Assembly: GCA_007693945.1 (NCBI GenBank)
Contig: RECP01000051.1
Location: 32,347 to 96,346 of the forward strand
DNA length: 64,000 nt
From: Spirochaetaceae bacterium
Lineage (GTDB): Bacteria > Spirochaetota > Spirochaetia > DSM-27196 > PWMO01
Reading direction: 5' to 3'
Numbering within the stretch: position 1 is the stretch's first letter; each line of letters opens with the position of its first letter. The translations under genes and the position numbers were made by a program. The notes beneath the pieces are model-generated. The model was not told the DNA's origin. It searched no databases and saw only the letters and a program-made list of their open reading frames with translations. Positions 24,171 through 31,562 of the stretch are shown one piece after another.

Positions 24171-24779
24171 GTGGCAGGCGGACACAGCAGGCCGGACCAT
24201 TATAGCCAACGTGCCAGACGCGAGGGATACCAGGCGCGCTCAGTCTACAAGCTGCAAGAGATGCAGCAGAAACTCGGGCTGATCCGTGCCGACAGCCGTG
24301 TACTCGATCTCGGGGCTGCGCCGGGAAGCTGGAGCCGTTACGTGCTCGAAATCCTGGATCAGCGCGGTCGCCTGGTAGCAGCCGACCTGTCTCCATTGGA
24401 GCTGGCACCTGACCCCCGTCTCGCGGTGCTCGAACTCGATATTCTCAGCCAGGGCTTTGTCACGATTGTCTCCCGACACGGCCCGTTCGATGTGGTATTG
24501 AGCGATGCGGCACCGGCCACGACCGGTGACCGAACGGTCGACACCGCGCGCTCGGCCACCCTCGTGGAGTCAATTCTGCACGGTTTGCCCCACTACCTGG
24601 CGCCGGGGGGCGACCTCGCGGTCAAGATCTTCCAGGGAGGCCAGGAACAGTTCCTGCTGCGGGGGTTGCGCAGCGCGTTTCAGAACGCGCGAGCGTTCAA
24701 GCCACGCGCATGCCGTAAGGGATCCTTTGAGACCTACCTGATCGGCATCGGATACGGCGGTGAGGAGGCGCTATCCTGA
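24171..24779 (+). CDS. rlmE: 23S rRNA (uridine-2'-O) methyltransferase RlmE/FtsJ
   Basis: 202 residues. It starts at GTG 24171 with GGAGG upstream. RRNA-methyltransferase FtsJ features are complete: Lys in ARSVYKLQEM, SAM-binding VLDLGAAPGSWSRY (about 44-57), Asp in VVLSDAAPATTG, Lys in DLAVKIFQGG and Glu in GSFETYLIG give the K-D-K-E tetrad. It methylates the 2'-O of U2552 (E. coli numbering) in the A-loop of 23S rRNA late in 50S assembly. It follows the broken hydrolase by 2 nt and converges with the polyprenyl synthase gene. Confidence 0.95.
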   Translation: MAGGHSRPDHYSQRARREGYQARSVYKLQEMQQKLGLIRADSRVLDLGAAPGSWSRYVLEILDQRGRLVAADLSPLELAPDPRLAVLELDILSQGFVTIVSRHGPFDVVLSDAAPATTGDRTVDTARSATLVESILHGLPHYLAPGGDLAVKIFQGGQEQFLLRGLRSAFQNARAFKPRACRKGSFETYLIGIGYGGEEALS

Positions 24780-24812
24780 GACGATAATCAGCGACGCCGC
24801 AGAAGCGCGCGG

Positions 24813-25829
24813 TTAGCTATCGCGGTCAAGGAGTTTCCTGGTTACCGAGACAATCGCATCGCGGACATCACCCTGGGGCAGAGTACGTGCTGACTGCAGA
24901 GCGCGGGCAGTGTAGCGAGCCGCCTGACTGCGCGCGTAGGTAAATCCTCCATTTCTCTCGACCAGGGCAACGGCATGCTGAACACGCTCTTCATCCAGCA
25001 CGGTGCCGGCCAGCAATCGAGAAAGCTCATCACCCTGACCGCGACGTATGGCCGCAATTACCGGCAATGTATAGATCCCCTGGCGTAAATCGCCGGCAAC
25101 AGGTTTGCCGAGCTCCTGCTCGTTACCGGTGAAATCAAGCAGATCATCAATGATTTGAAACCCCACACCGATATTGTAGCCGACCCGTCGCAGCGCCTGC
25201 AGCCGATAGCCGTTGACGCCGTTCTCGTGTGCTCCGACGTGAAAGCTCAGCAGAAACAGTAATCCGGTTTTGGCAGCCACCCGCCGCAGGTAGTCGCGCT
25301 CGCTCAACTGGTCCGGCGGTACACCACGCGCCTGCTCAATCTCGCCGGCACACATGTGCGTAACACAGACCGCCAGTCGGCGCGCATTTTCCATGGTCGC
25401 GCAATCGGCAACCAGGCTGAAGCAACGGCTGAACAAGAGGTCACCCATCAGTACCGCCGCCTTCGGACCAACACTGCGATAGAGCGCGACCCTGCGGCGC
25501 CTGGTGCGTGCTTCGTCGAGTATATCGTCGTGAATCAGGGTGGCCATGTGCAGCATCTCGATTGCGGCTCCAATGCGATAGATCTTCTCCGGAAGCGTGT
25601 CGTTGGTCGACAGGGCCTCGCTGCGCGCAAACAGCCGGCGTCGAGGTTCCTTGACGCGGGCCGCCAGCAGTACGAAGGCCGGGCGCAGCATTTTGCCGCC
25701 GCGCGCCGCAAACTCGCGCAGAGCCTGTGACAGCGCGGTGTTCCCGCTGCCGACGTTTTCGAGGATGATCTGCTGTACCCGCTGCAGGTCGTTGCGGATG
25801 ACCGGAAAGTCATCCCAGAACTGGTTCAT
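24813..25829 (-). CDS. Polyprenyl diphosphate synthase (trans-isoprenyl)
   Basis: 338 residues, all-helical prenyltransferase. The first aspartate-rich motif is DDILD (Asp101, 102, 105) after LHMATLIH, and the second is DDLLD (Asp228, 229, 232) in FQIIDDLLDFTG. GGKMLRPAFVLLAAR near residue 44 binds isopentenyl diphosphate. Small residues sit before the first motif where chain length is set, which favours a long product such as a quinone side chain rather than farnesyl diphosphate, but this is not decisive. It lies 55 bp downstream of the NDH-2/DoxX gene on the same strand, consistent with a menaquinone or ubiquinone theme. Confidence 0.92.
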   Translation of the reverse strand: MNQFWDDFPVIRNDLQRVQQIILENVGSGNTALSQALREFAARGGKMLRPAFVLLAARVKEPRRRLFARSEALSTNDTLPEKIYRIGAAIEMLHMATLIHDDILDEARTRRRRVALYRSVGPKAAVLMGDLLFSRCFSLVADCATMENARRLAVCVTHMCAGEIEQARGVPPDQLSERDYLRRVAAKTGLLFLLSFHVGAHENGVNGYRLQALRRVGYNIGVGFQIIDDLLDFTGNEQELGKPVAGDLRQGIYTLPVIAAIRRGQGDELSRLLAGTVLDEERVQHAVALVERNGGFTYARSQAARYTARALQSARTLPQGDVRDAIVSVTRKLLDRDS

Positions 25830-25884
25830 TGCGTGCTCGATGATGGGTACCGGCCGACGAATTTGATCCGGCGGCCTCCCCTGG

Positions 25885-27834
25885 TTAGTTCTTGATGCGT
25901 GGTTCTCCGGTATAGAGGTGGGTACGGTGCGCGATCAGCTTGCGGTTCCACCACCGTTTCATCCACGGCATGACCCAGTGGTCGAGGCCGAATCCGCGTC
26001 CCGCGCCACCGAGAAGGACAATAGCGGCGGCAAGATACCACCACAACTCGACGTTGCCCCAACCGGCAATGATGAAGAACACGCACATTGCAATCGAGGC
26101 TGCACTTCCGAGAAAGGTGAACGTTCCGGTTATGAGAGCGATTCCGACAACGACCTGCGCGATGACCGCTCCGGCCTGCGCGGCGTAGGCAATGATCGGG
26201 TGGGCACTGAGAATCGTCTCGGCAAACCACTCATATATTCCAAGCGGCTCCGAGAGGATCGACTGTTGCCAGTAGCCGGTACGACCCATACCCCCCGGCG
26301 TGGCACTGGTGGCGGCGCTGATTTCGTCGGTTAATCCCGGCAGAAAGATGTGATTCGGCGAGGGGTTGAAAACACCACCCGGACCGGGGTTCAGCCAACC
26401 GGTTGAGACCTTGTAGGTTCCCTCGGTAAGCCACTTCACGCCGAGAAAGACACGCAACGGGACCGCCCAGTAGGTGGGGATCTTGGCCGCCAGATGACTG
26501 CCGAAGATTGAACGGCCGTCCTCGATCCGGAAGAACTGCTCCTGAAGATAGTCCCAGACTGCGGTCAAGCCGGCGAGGCCTACGAGATAGTGCAGGTTGA
26601 TGAGGTGCTTCACACCCAGCGCCAGGAAGCCGGACAGCGCCACATTCATAACGTACGCCACCCCGTACTTGCTACCGAGTGACACCATCTGGCCGTGGTA
26701 GTTGGGCTTGAACGGCTTCTTCTCCTTTTGGGCGATATCCCGGGCGATGTTCTCCGCCGCCGTGTGGGCTGACTGCACCGCGGTTTCGACGATCTGCGGG
26801 ACGACCTTGTCATCCACCACGTAGAACAGCATGTCACCGACGATGAAAACGTTGGAAACATCTACGGACTGCATGAACTCGTTGACCTGGATCCGTCCCC
26901 GCTCACCGACAATATAGCGATCACTCTCGTCGAAATGGCAGCCCTTCATGCCGTGGATACCCTCGACCGAGGCTACCGTTGCCTCACCGCTGGCGCAGTT
27001 GCCTTTGGTGAGCTCGATCTTCGAGCTGAACTCGGAACCGTGAACACCGGCAGTCCAGATGAACGTGTCGGACTCGATAACCTCAGCGTCGGCGATGATG
27101 ATCTTGCCCGGCTCCGCGCGGGTGATGGGAGAATTGAGCATCAGGTCGGTGCCCTTATTCTGGAGGTAGCGCTTGGCTTTTTCCCGCAGCGCCTTGGGCA
27201 GACTCGGGAGGATGTCGTCAAGCATCTCCACCAGCACGACCCGAACTTCGCGTTCGTTGATATGATACTTGGCACACAGAACTTCCTGGCGCTCGAGCAA
27301 CTCACCGCAGATCTCGACACCGGTGAAACTGCCGCCCGCAACCGCAAACGTCAGCAGCTTGCGTCTGCGCTCCGGGCTGGGTTCCTTGGCCGCCCGGCGA
27401 AACATCTCCTCTACGTGGGTTCGGATCCGAATGGCATCCTCGAGAGACCAGCAGGTAAAGCAGTTTTCCTGCACACCGGGGATATCGAAAAAATCGGGCT
27501 GAGCTCCGGCACCAATCACCAGATAATCGTACGCATAGACGGAGGCTCTGGAAATCAGCTTGTTGTTTTCAAACTCTATCGTTTCTATCTCGTCACAGAC
27601 CACCTTGACGCTGGTACCGCTGAAGATCTTCTTGAAACTCACCTGAACAGCTTCGGGCCCGACTCTCGAACCCGCAACCTCGTGGAGTTCGGTCATCAAC
27701 GTGTGGTACGGGTTTCGATCGATCAGCGTGATCTCCACGTTTTCCCGGCGCCCGTATTTTCGATGAAGCCGTTTGGCAGCCTCGACGCCGCCGTAACCGC
27801 CGCCCATGATGACAATTCGTACTTTGCGCTCCAT
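25885..27834 (-). CDS. Type II NADH dehydrogenase fused to a DoxX membrane domain
   Basis: 649 residues from ATG 27834 (GAGAGGA about 5 nt upstream). Residues 1 to about 420 are an NDH-2-like flavoprotein: FAD-binding IVIMGGGYGGVEAAKRL, second nucleotide site FAVAGGSFTGVEICGELLE, TFIWTAGVHG and NVFIVGDMLFYV. Residues about 470-640 hold a four-helix DoxX/DoxD-like module (VPLRVFLGVKWLTEGTYKV, AYAAQAGAVIAQVVVGIAL, AASIAMCVFFIIAGW, WWYLAAAIVLLGGAGRGFGLD). The enzyme would oxidise NAD(P)H and reduce quinone without pumping; the fused helices could anchor it or deliver electrons to quinone. The downstream gene makes polyprenyl diphosphate. A promoter lies 77 bp upstream. Confidence 0.92.
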   Translation of the reverse strand: MERKVRIVIMGGGYGGVEAAKRLHRKYGRRENVEITLIDRNPYHTLMTELHEVAGSRVGPEAVQVSFKKIFSGTSVKVVCDEIETIEFENNKLISRASVYAYDYLVIGAGAQPDFFDIPGVQENCFTCWSLEDAIRIRTHVEEMFRRAAKEPSPERRRKLLTFAVAGGSFTGVEICGELLERQEVLCAKYHINEREVRVVLVEMLDDILPSLPKALREKAKRYLQNKGTDLMLNSPITRAEPGKIIIADAEVIESDTFIWTAGVHGSEFSSKIELTKGNCASGEATVASVEGIHGMKGCHFDESDRYIVGERGRIQVNEFMQSVDVSNVFIVGDMLFYVVDDKVVPQIVETAVQSAHTAAENIARDIAQKEKKPFKPNYHGQMVSLGSKYGVAYVMNVALSGFLALGVKHLINLHYLVGLAGLTAVWDYLQEQFFRIEDGRSIFGSHLAAKIPTYWAVPLRVFLGVKWLTEGTYKVSTGWLNPGPGGVFNPSPNHIFLPGLTDEISAATSATPGGMGRTGYWQQSILSEPLGIYEWFAETILSAHPIIAYAAQAGAVIAQVVVGIALITGTFTFLGSAASIAMCVFFIIAGWGNVELWWYLAAAIVLLGGAGRGFGLDHWVMPWMKRWWNRKLIAHRTHLYTGEPRIKN

Positions 27835-27910
27835 GCTGGTCCTCTCCGTTCGTGAGTGCTCCGGTTGACTACCCGTCTGCGGTATCCGATGGTTTTCTTC
27901 AGAATAGTTC

Positions 27911-27940
27911 ACTATAGCGCCAGGAGAACAATCAATGCAA
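27911..27940 (-). promoter_or_regulatory. Promoter of the NDH-2/DoxX gene
   Basis: On the minus strand TTGCAT (27935-27940), 18-bp spacer, TATAGT (27911-27916), giving a leader of about 70 nt before the ATG at 27834. Confidence 0.6.
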
Positions 27941-27969
27941 GTAGAGCGCATAAAACCTTCGCAGCTGCA

Positions 27970-28335
27970 TCAGAACGTCTGTGCATCCACCGGGGTGTCA
28001 TCCGTGCCCTCAACGCGCAGAAACACCCTGTTTGGAAGGCAGGCTATCCACTCACCCGACATGGTAGCTTTACCGGCGGCAATGCAGATCTTGTCCCGAC
28101 AGGGAGAGTCGAGCACCGTAACTCCGCCGGAACTGATAAGAATCTCGGTCGAACCCAGGGGGCCGTCAACCACAAGCCTGCGCGTACCGTCAAGCGGATA
28201 GAGGTACACGCCGGACTGGGACTGGATTCGCACCTGGGCGCCCTGTTCACCGCCACGATAGGCGTACACTGAGAACGCCACGACCACCGCTATGGCAACC
28301 GCAAACGATATGTAATCGAAAAGCCGCAACCGCAT
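27970..28335 (-). CDS. NusG domain II-containing membrane-anchored protein
   Basis: 121 residues. A single N-terminal membrane helix (YISFAVAIAVVVAFSVYAY) is followed by an extracytoplasmic NusG-domain-II-like (DUF1312) beta domain: GVYLYPLDGTRRLVVDGPLGS, then SPCRDKICIAAGKATMSGEWIACLPNRVFLRV. Three cysteines in CRDKIC and IACLPN are a hallmark of this family (CxxKxC with later C), which is often encoded near quinone or FMN-binding electron-transfer genes. It lies upstream of the NDH-2/DoxX gene on the same strand. Exact function is unknown. Confidence 0.85.
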   Translation of the reverse strand: MRLRLFDYISFAVAIAVVVAFSVYAYRGGEQGAQVRIQSQSGVYLYPLDGTRRLVVDGPLGSTEILISSGGVTVLDSPCRDKICIAAGKATMSGEWIACLPNRVFLRVEGTDDTPVDAQTF

Positions 28336-28398
28336 TCATTACTCTTCTACTACATTTCCACGATGATGTCTTGATGCCTGCAGCGGCACTGCGACGTG

Positions 28399-28427
28399 TT
28401 GATACCCGCAGACCGGGGCACTATATT
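28399..28427 (+). promoter_or_regulatory. Promoter of the prenol-kinase pair
   Basis: TTGATA (28399-28404), 17-bp spacer, TATATT (28422-28427). The expected start is about 28434, only about 5 nt before the GTG at 28439. Confidence 0.65.
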
Positions 28428-28438
28428 GAACCCATTCT

Positions 28439-29131
28439 GTGTCAACCGGGGCCTGGTCAATGTACGATCTTATAGGACTTGCCGCTGCGTACGCCATGAT
28501 TATTGCCGTAATCGCAATCGCCGGACTGTTGCTGCGCAATGGTCTGTTCACCCCGACGCTGTCGCGGAAGTTCATCCACATCAGCGTTGCACACTGGTGG
28601 CTGATTGCGATGCTCTTCCACACCCGCGCGCTCTTTGCGGCTATTGGCCCCGCGACCTTCATCGTGTTCAACTGGATAGCGTATCGGCGTCATCTGCTGG
28701 CGGCCATGGAGGATCCTGAACATCGCCGCAATCTGGGTACCGTCTACTTTCCGATCTCGCTTCTTATCCTCGTGTTACTCTGTTATGGCGGTCCGCTGCC
28801 GCTTTATGTCGGAGCAATCGGCGTACTGGTGATGGGCTACGGCGACGGCCTGGCATCGGTGGTCGGAAGCCGATGGGGCCGCTTGCGCATAACGCTGCCC
28901 GGCATCGACAAGAGCGTGCTCGGCAGCGCTACGATGTTCCTGGCTTCGGGGGTTGTGGTAGCTTTGTTCATGCTGCGGTTTCAGCCCACGGCAACCACAT
29001 CATTGGTTCTGACCGCGGCCGCGGCAACCGCGGCGGCCGCCACGCTTATCGAGCTGGCGACGCCGTTTGGTTTTGATAACATCACCGTACCGATCGGCAC
29101 CGCGCTGTTCTTCTTTGTGGTGTTTGCATGA
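28439..29131 (+). CDS. Phytol/dolichol kinase-like membrane protein (VTE5-like)
   Basis: 230 residues from GTG 28439 (ATG 28460 is an alternative, 223 residues). About six or seven membrane helices. The motifs SRKFIHISVAHWW and VMGYGDGLASVVGSRWG match the CTP-dependent phytol kinase/dolichol kinase/CdsA-like group: KFxH near the first cytosolic loop and GDGxAxxxGxxxG for nucleotide binding. Known plant VTE5 phosphorylates phytol. The stop overlaps the start of the DUF92 gene (ATGA). A polyprenol or other membrane alcohol is the probable substrate here; the precise alcohol cannot be read from sequence. Confidence 0.82.
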   Translation: MSTGAWSMYDLIGLAAAYAMIIAVIAIAGLLLRNGLFTPTLSRKFIHISVAHWWLIAMLFHTRALFAAIGPATFIVFNWIAYRRHLLAAMEDPEHRRNLGTVYFPISLLILVLLCYGGPLPLYVGAIGVLVMGYGDGLASVVGSRWGRLRITLPGIDKSVLGSATMFLASGVVVALFMLRFQPTATTSLVLTAAAATAAAATLIELATPFGFDNITVPIGTALFFFVVFA

Positions 29132-29937
29132 ACAACCTCGCACTGCGTGCCGCACTGGCCGTCGCGCTCAACGCCGCGGCCGCCATAGTCGCCGTCAGAA
29201 AGCAGGCGGTGACCGCCGCAGGGGGCGTCACCGGATTCGTTCTGGGGGCGGGGATCTTTGCCGGCGGCGGGCTGTGGCTATGGTCGCTGCTGATGATCTT
29301 CTTTGGTTCGGGCAGTCTCGTCAGCCGCGTTGGCAGCCGGAGCAAGCGACCGCTGCAGCGACTGCACCAGAAAGGCAGTCGCCGCGACCCGCTGCAGGTG
29401 CTGGCAAACGGCGGCGTCGGCCTGCTGGCCGCTGTCGGCTACGGGATCAGCGGCAATCCGGCCCTGGCGATGACGTGCGCGGCGTCGTTCGCCGTCTCCA
29501 GCGCTGATACCTGGGCCGGCGAAATCGGAGTTCTCAACCCTTCACCACCTCGTTCAATCGTGACCGGGCGCCCGCTTGTCCCGGGGGCCTCGGGCGGCGT
29601 AACCTTGCTGGGAATGGCCGCGGCGGCGGTCGGGGCGGCGTTGATCGCCGTGGTGTTTGCGGTCGGCTGGGCGGTACGGTACGGCCGGCATAGTACCGTG
29701 GCGCTGACGGTGGTGGTAACCGCCGCAGGATTTGGCGGCGCACTGCTCGACAGCCTGCTTGGGGCCACGGTTCAGGCGCACTACGCGGACACCTGCAGCG
29801 GCGAGGTCACCGAACGCAGCCAGGGCTCCCTGGGCGAGAACCGGCTGATCCGCGGCTGGCGTGGCTTCAATAACGACGCGGTCAACGCGGTCAGTAACCT
29901 GGCCGTCAGCGCCGCTTTGCTGGCATTCGTGCTCTGA
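29128..29937 (+). CDS. DUF92 family protein (VTE6-like prenyl-phosphate kinase)
   Basis: 269 residues with six or seven hydrophobic helices. DUF92 signatures are VTAAGGVTGFVLGAGIFAGG near the N-terminus, GSRRDPLQVLANGGVGLLAA, SSADTWAGEIGVLNP, and RGWRGFNNDAVNAVSNL near the end. Arabidopsis and cyanobacterial DUF92 proteins (VTE6) phosphorylate phytyl phosphate to the diphosphate. Translational coupling to the VTE5-like gene makes a two-step kinase pathway, alcohol to monophosphate to diphosphate, the natural reading. Confidence 0.85.
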   Translation: MNNLALRAALAVALNAAAAIVAVRKQAVTAAGGVTGFVLGAGIFAGGGLWLWSLLMIFFGSGSLVSRVGSRSKRPLQRLHQKGSRRDPLQVLANGGVGLLAAVGYGISGNPALAMTCAASFAVSSADTWAGEIGVLNPSPPRSIVTGRPLVPGASGGVTLLGMAAAAVGAALIAVVFAVGWAVRYGRHSTVALTVVVTAAGFGGALLDSLLGATVQAHYADTCSGEVTERSQGSLGENRLIRGWRGFNNDAVNAVSNLAVSAALLAFVL

Positions 29938-30032
29938 GCGCCCGTTAGGCTATGTACAGCGCCGCGAACCGTCGTCAAACAGCGTCATGCGATCGCCACC
30001 GGCCGACAGATCGCTCGATATACCGGCGTTGT

Positions 30033-30434
30033 TCATCTGAGGCTCAGAACGTCCGCCATCCAGTCGAGGTATGAGGGCAGTCCATCATCGACCTTCAGAA
30101 ACAGCAGTTCGGGCACCTCGTAACTATGAACAGCATTGATGTGATCGATAAGTCGTTGACTCAGTCCCAGGTCGGTCTTGATCAGCAGCAGAGCTTCACC
30201 ATCGTCCTGCACCGCGCCGTCCCAGATGTAGAAACTGCGTATCTGCGGCACAACCTGAACACAGGCCGCCAAGCCGGCGTGCACGATACTGCGCGCAAGC
30301 TGCGCCGCGAGCTGCGGCTCGGTCGTGGTGAGCGCTACAGCCGGCTGGCGCGTCATTACGCCTGGATTTTCCGGTTTCCGTTCCGGCTGGTGTTGCCGGT
30401 CGGTCCTGGCGCGCGCTGCGTCGTCTTCACTCAT
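30033..30434 (-). CDS. cutA: CutA1-like divalent cation tolerance protein
   Basis: 133 residues as drawn; the conserved ferredoxin-like CutA1 domain starts at Met27 (30356), with AGLAACVQVVPQIRSFYIWDG, LLLIKTD and YEVPELLFLKVDDG, all family hallmarks. The 26-residue extension is polar and unconserved in type; starting at 30356 would give 107 residues, the usual CutA length, with AGG 5 nt upstream. Both starts are possible. CutA1 forms very stable trimers and has been linked to copper tolerance, although the mechanism is uncertain. It follows thyX by 32 bp on the same strand. Confidence 0.88.
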   Translation of the reverse strand: MSEDDAARARTDRQHQPERKPENPGVMTRQPAVALTTTEPQLAAQLARSIVHAGLAACVQVVPQIRSFYIWDGAVQDDGEALLLIKTDLGLSQRLIDHINAVHSYEVPELLFLKVDDGLPSYLDWMADVLSLR

Positions 30435-30466
30435 CGCTTTCCCATGGCGCCGGCCGTCTGAGCCCC

Positions 30467-31330
30467 TCAGCAGTCGCCGATGAGCTTGCGCATCAACCGT
30501 TCGAGCGCCTTCCCCGAGAGTCCCGCATCGCGGCCCGCCTGTTGCACCTGCTCCGCGTCCGCTACTACGCCAATGACACCGCGCACTGCCGCGGACTCAC
30601 TGCGTGAAAGCTGCACGCCACCCAGGACGTGCTCTTCAAACGCCTCGGTAGCTATCGGACACACCGCGCGGGCAATATCGAGCATCACGTGAGCGTAGGC
30701 CCGAATCTCATACTGCGCGTGCGTATCCATGCGCAGCGCCAGAAAATGGAACAGATTATGCAGGTCGATCTGCCAGTACCACTGCGTGTAGAGGCTCAAC
30801 GGAAGATTTACGCGTGCAAGCTCGCGTGCGATGCCCTGCTCGAGCAGGTTTTGGTATGCACCATAACTGCGGGATTGCTCCTCCTTGAATGCAGTTATGA
30901 TTCTCCGTGCTGTTTCAGCATCTACCGGCTCAGCAGCGCGTCCCTGCTTGTTCTCGCTGCTCTGAACGGCAATCTCGCCCGACGCGGGAACGTAGAACTC
31001 CTCTTCCATGACGCTGTAGCGTCCCGAGATCTCGTTCAGTCGGGCCGTGCGATGACGAACCCACTGACGCGCCACGAAGATCGGCATCTTGGTGTGAAAG
31101 GTCAGTACAACCTGCTCAAATGGTGACGTGTGACCGTTCCGCATCAGATAGTGGATCAGCCCGTGGTCTTCGCGGTAGGTTCTGGTTCCGGCGCCGTAGG
31201 AGACACGCGCCGACTGGACGATCCGCTGATCGCCGCCCAGGTAGTCCACGAGCCGCACGAAACCCTTGTCCAGTACGGGAAACTGCTTGTCAAGAATGGC
31301 CTCGGCCTCGGCGACGGTGCAGTGAGCCAT
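30467..31330 (-). CDS. thyX: FAD-dependent thymidylate synthase ThyX
   Basis: 287 residues. ThyX converts dUMP to dTMP using FAD, NADPH and methylenetetrahydrofolate. The signature RHRTARLNEISGRYS is at residues 92-106 (family consensus RHRxxSxNExSxRY; the first Ser is Arg here, the rest intact). Substrate-binding regions VSYGAG, NGHTSPFEQ and LRMDTHAQYEIRAYA are present. SD GGAGG lies 4 nt before the ATG and a hairpin stands directly upstream of it. The length is a little above the usual 220-250 because of a C-terminal extension of about 55 residues. Cut downstream is the CutA gene. Confidence 0.95.
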   Translation of the reverse strand: MAHCTVAEAEAILDKQFPVLDKGFVRLVDYLGGDQRIVQSARVSYGAGTRTYREDHGLIHYLMRNGHTSPFEQVVLTFHTKMPIFVARQWVRHRTARLNEISGRYSVMEEEFYVPASGEIAVQSSENKQGRAAEPVDAETARRIITAFKEEQSRSYGAYQNLLEQGIARELARVNLPLSLYTQWYWQIDLHNLFHFLALRMDTHAQYEIRAYAHVMLDIARAVCPIATEAFEEHVLGGVQLSRSESAAVRGVIGVVADAEQVQQAGRDAGLSGKALERLMRKLIGDC

Positions 31331-31340
31331 GATTCCTCCG

Positions 31341-31363
31341 TGGTATGCCCGAAGAGCATACCA
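31341..31363 (-). promoter_or_regulatory. 5'-leader hairpin with UUCG-type loop in front of thyX
   Basis: TGGTATGC and GCATACCA are perfect 8-bp arms separated by 7 nt; on the minus strand the loop contains CTTCGG, the stable cUUCGg tetraloop. The stem ends 1 nt before the thyX SD at 31335-31339. It may control ribosome access or mRNA stability, or the repeat may be a protein site. The rest of 31364-31535 shows nothing firm. Confidence 0.5.
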
Positions 31364-31562
31364 GTAACCAGGGGGGTTCGTCCACGCGCCGGTTCAGACT
31401 TCGTCAAACCTGATCCAAAAAACCGGACTGATTCCGCAGTTTCGCCGCTGAAGGCGCTGTGCTGCAACCGCGGGCAGACCGCTGGAAACTGCGGCGCCGC
31501 GCTGATATGGTGTCAGATAGAATGAAGGAGGGCCTATCGCAATCCGACGTTACATCCTGTTT

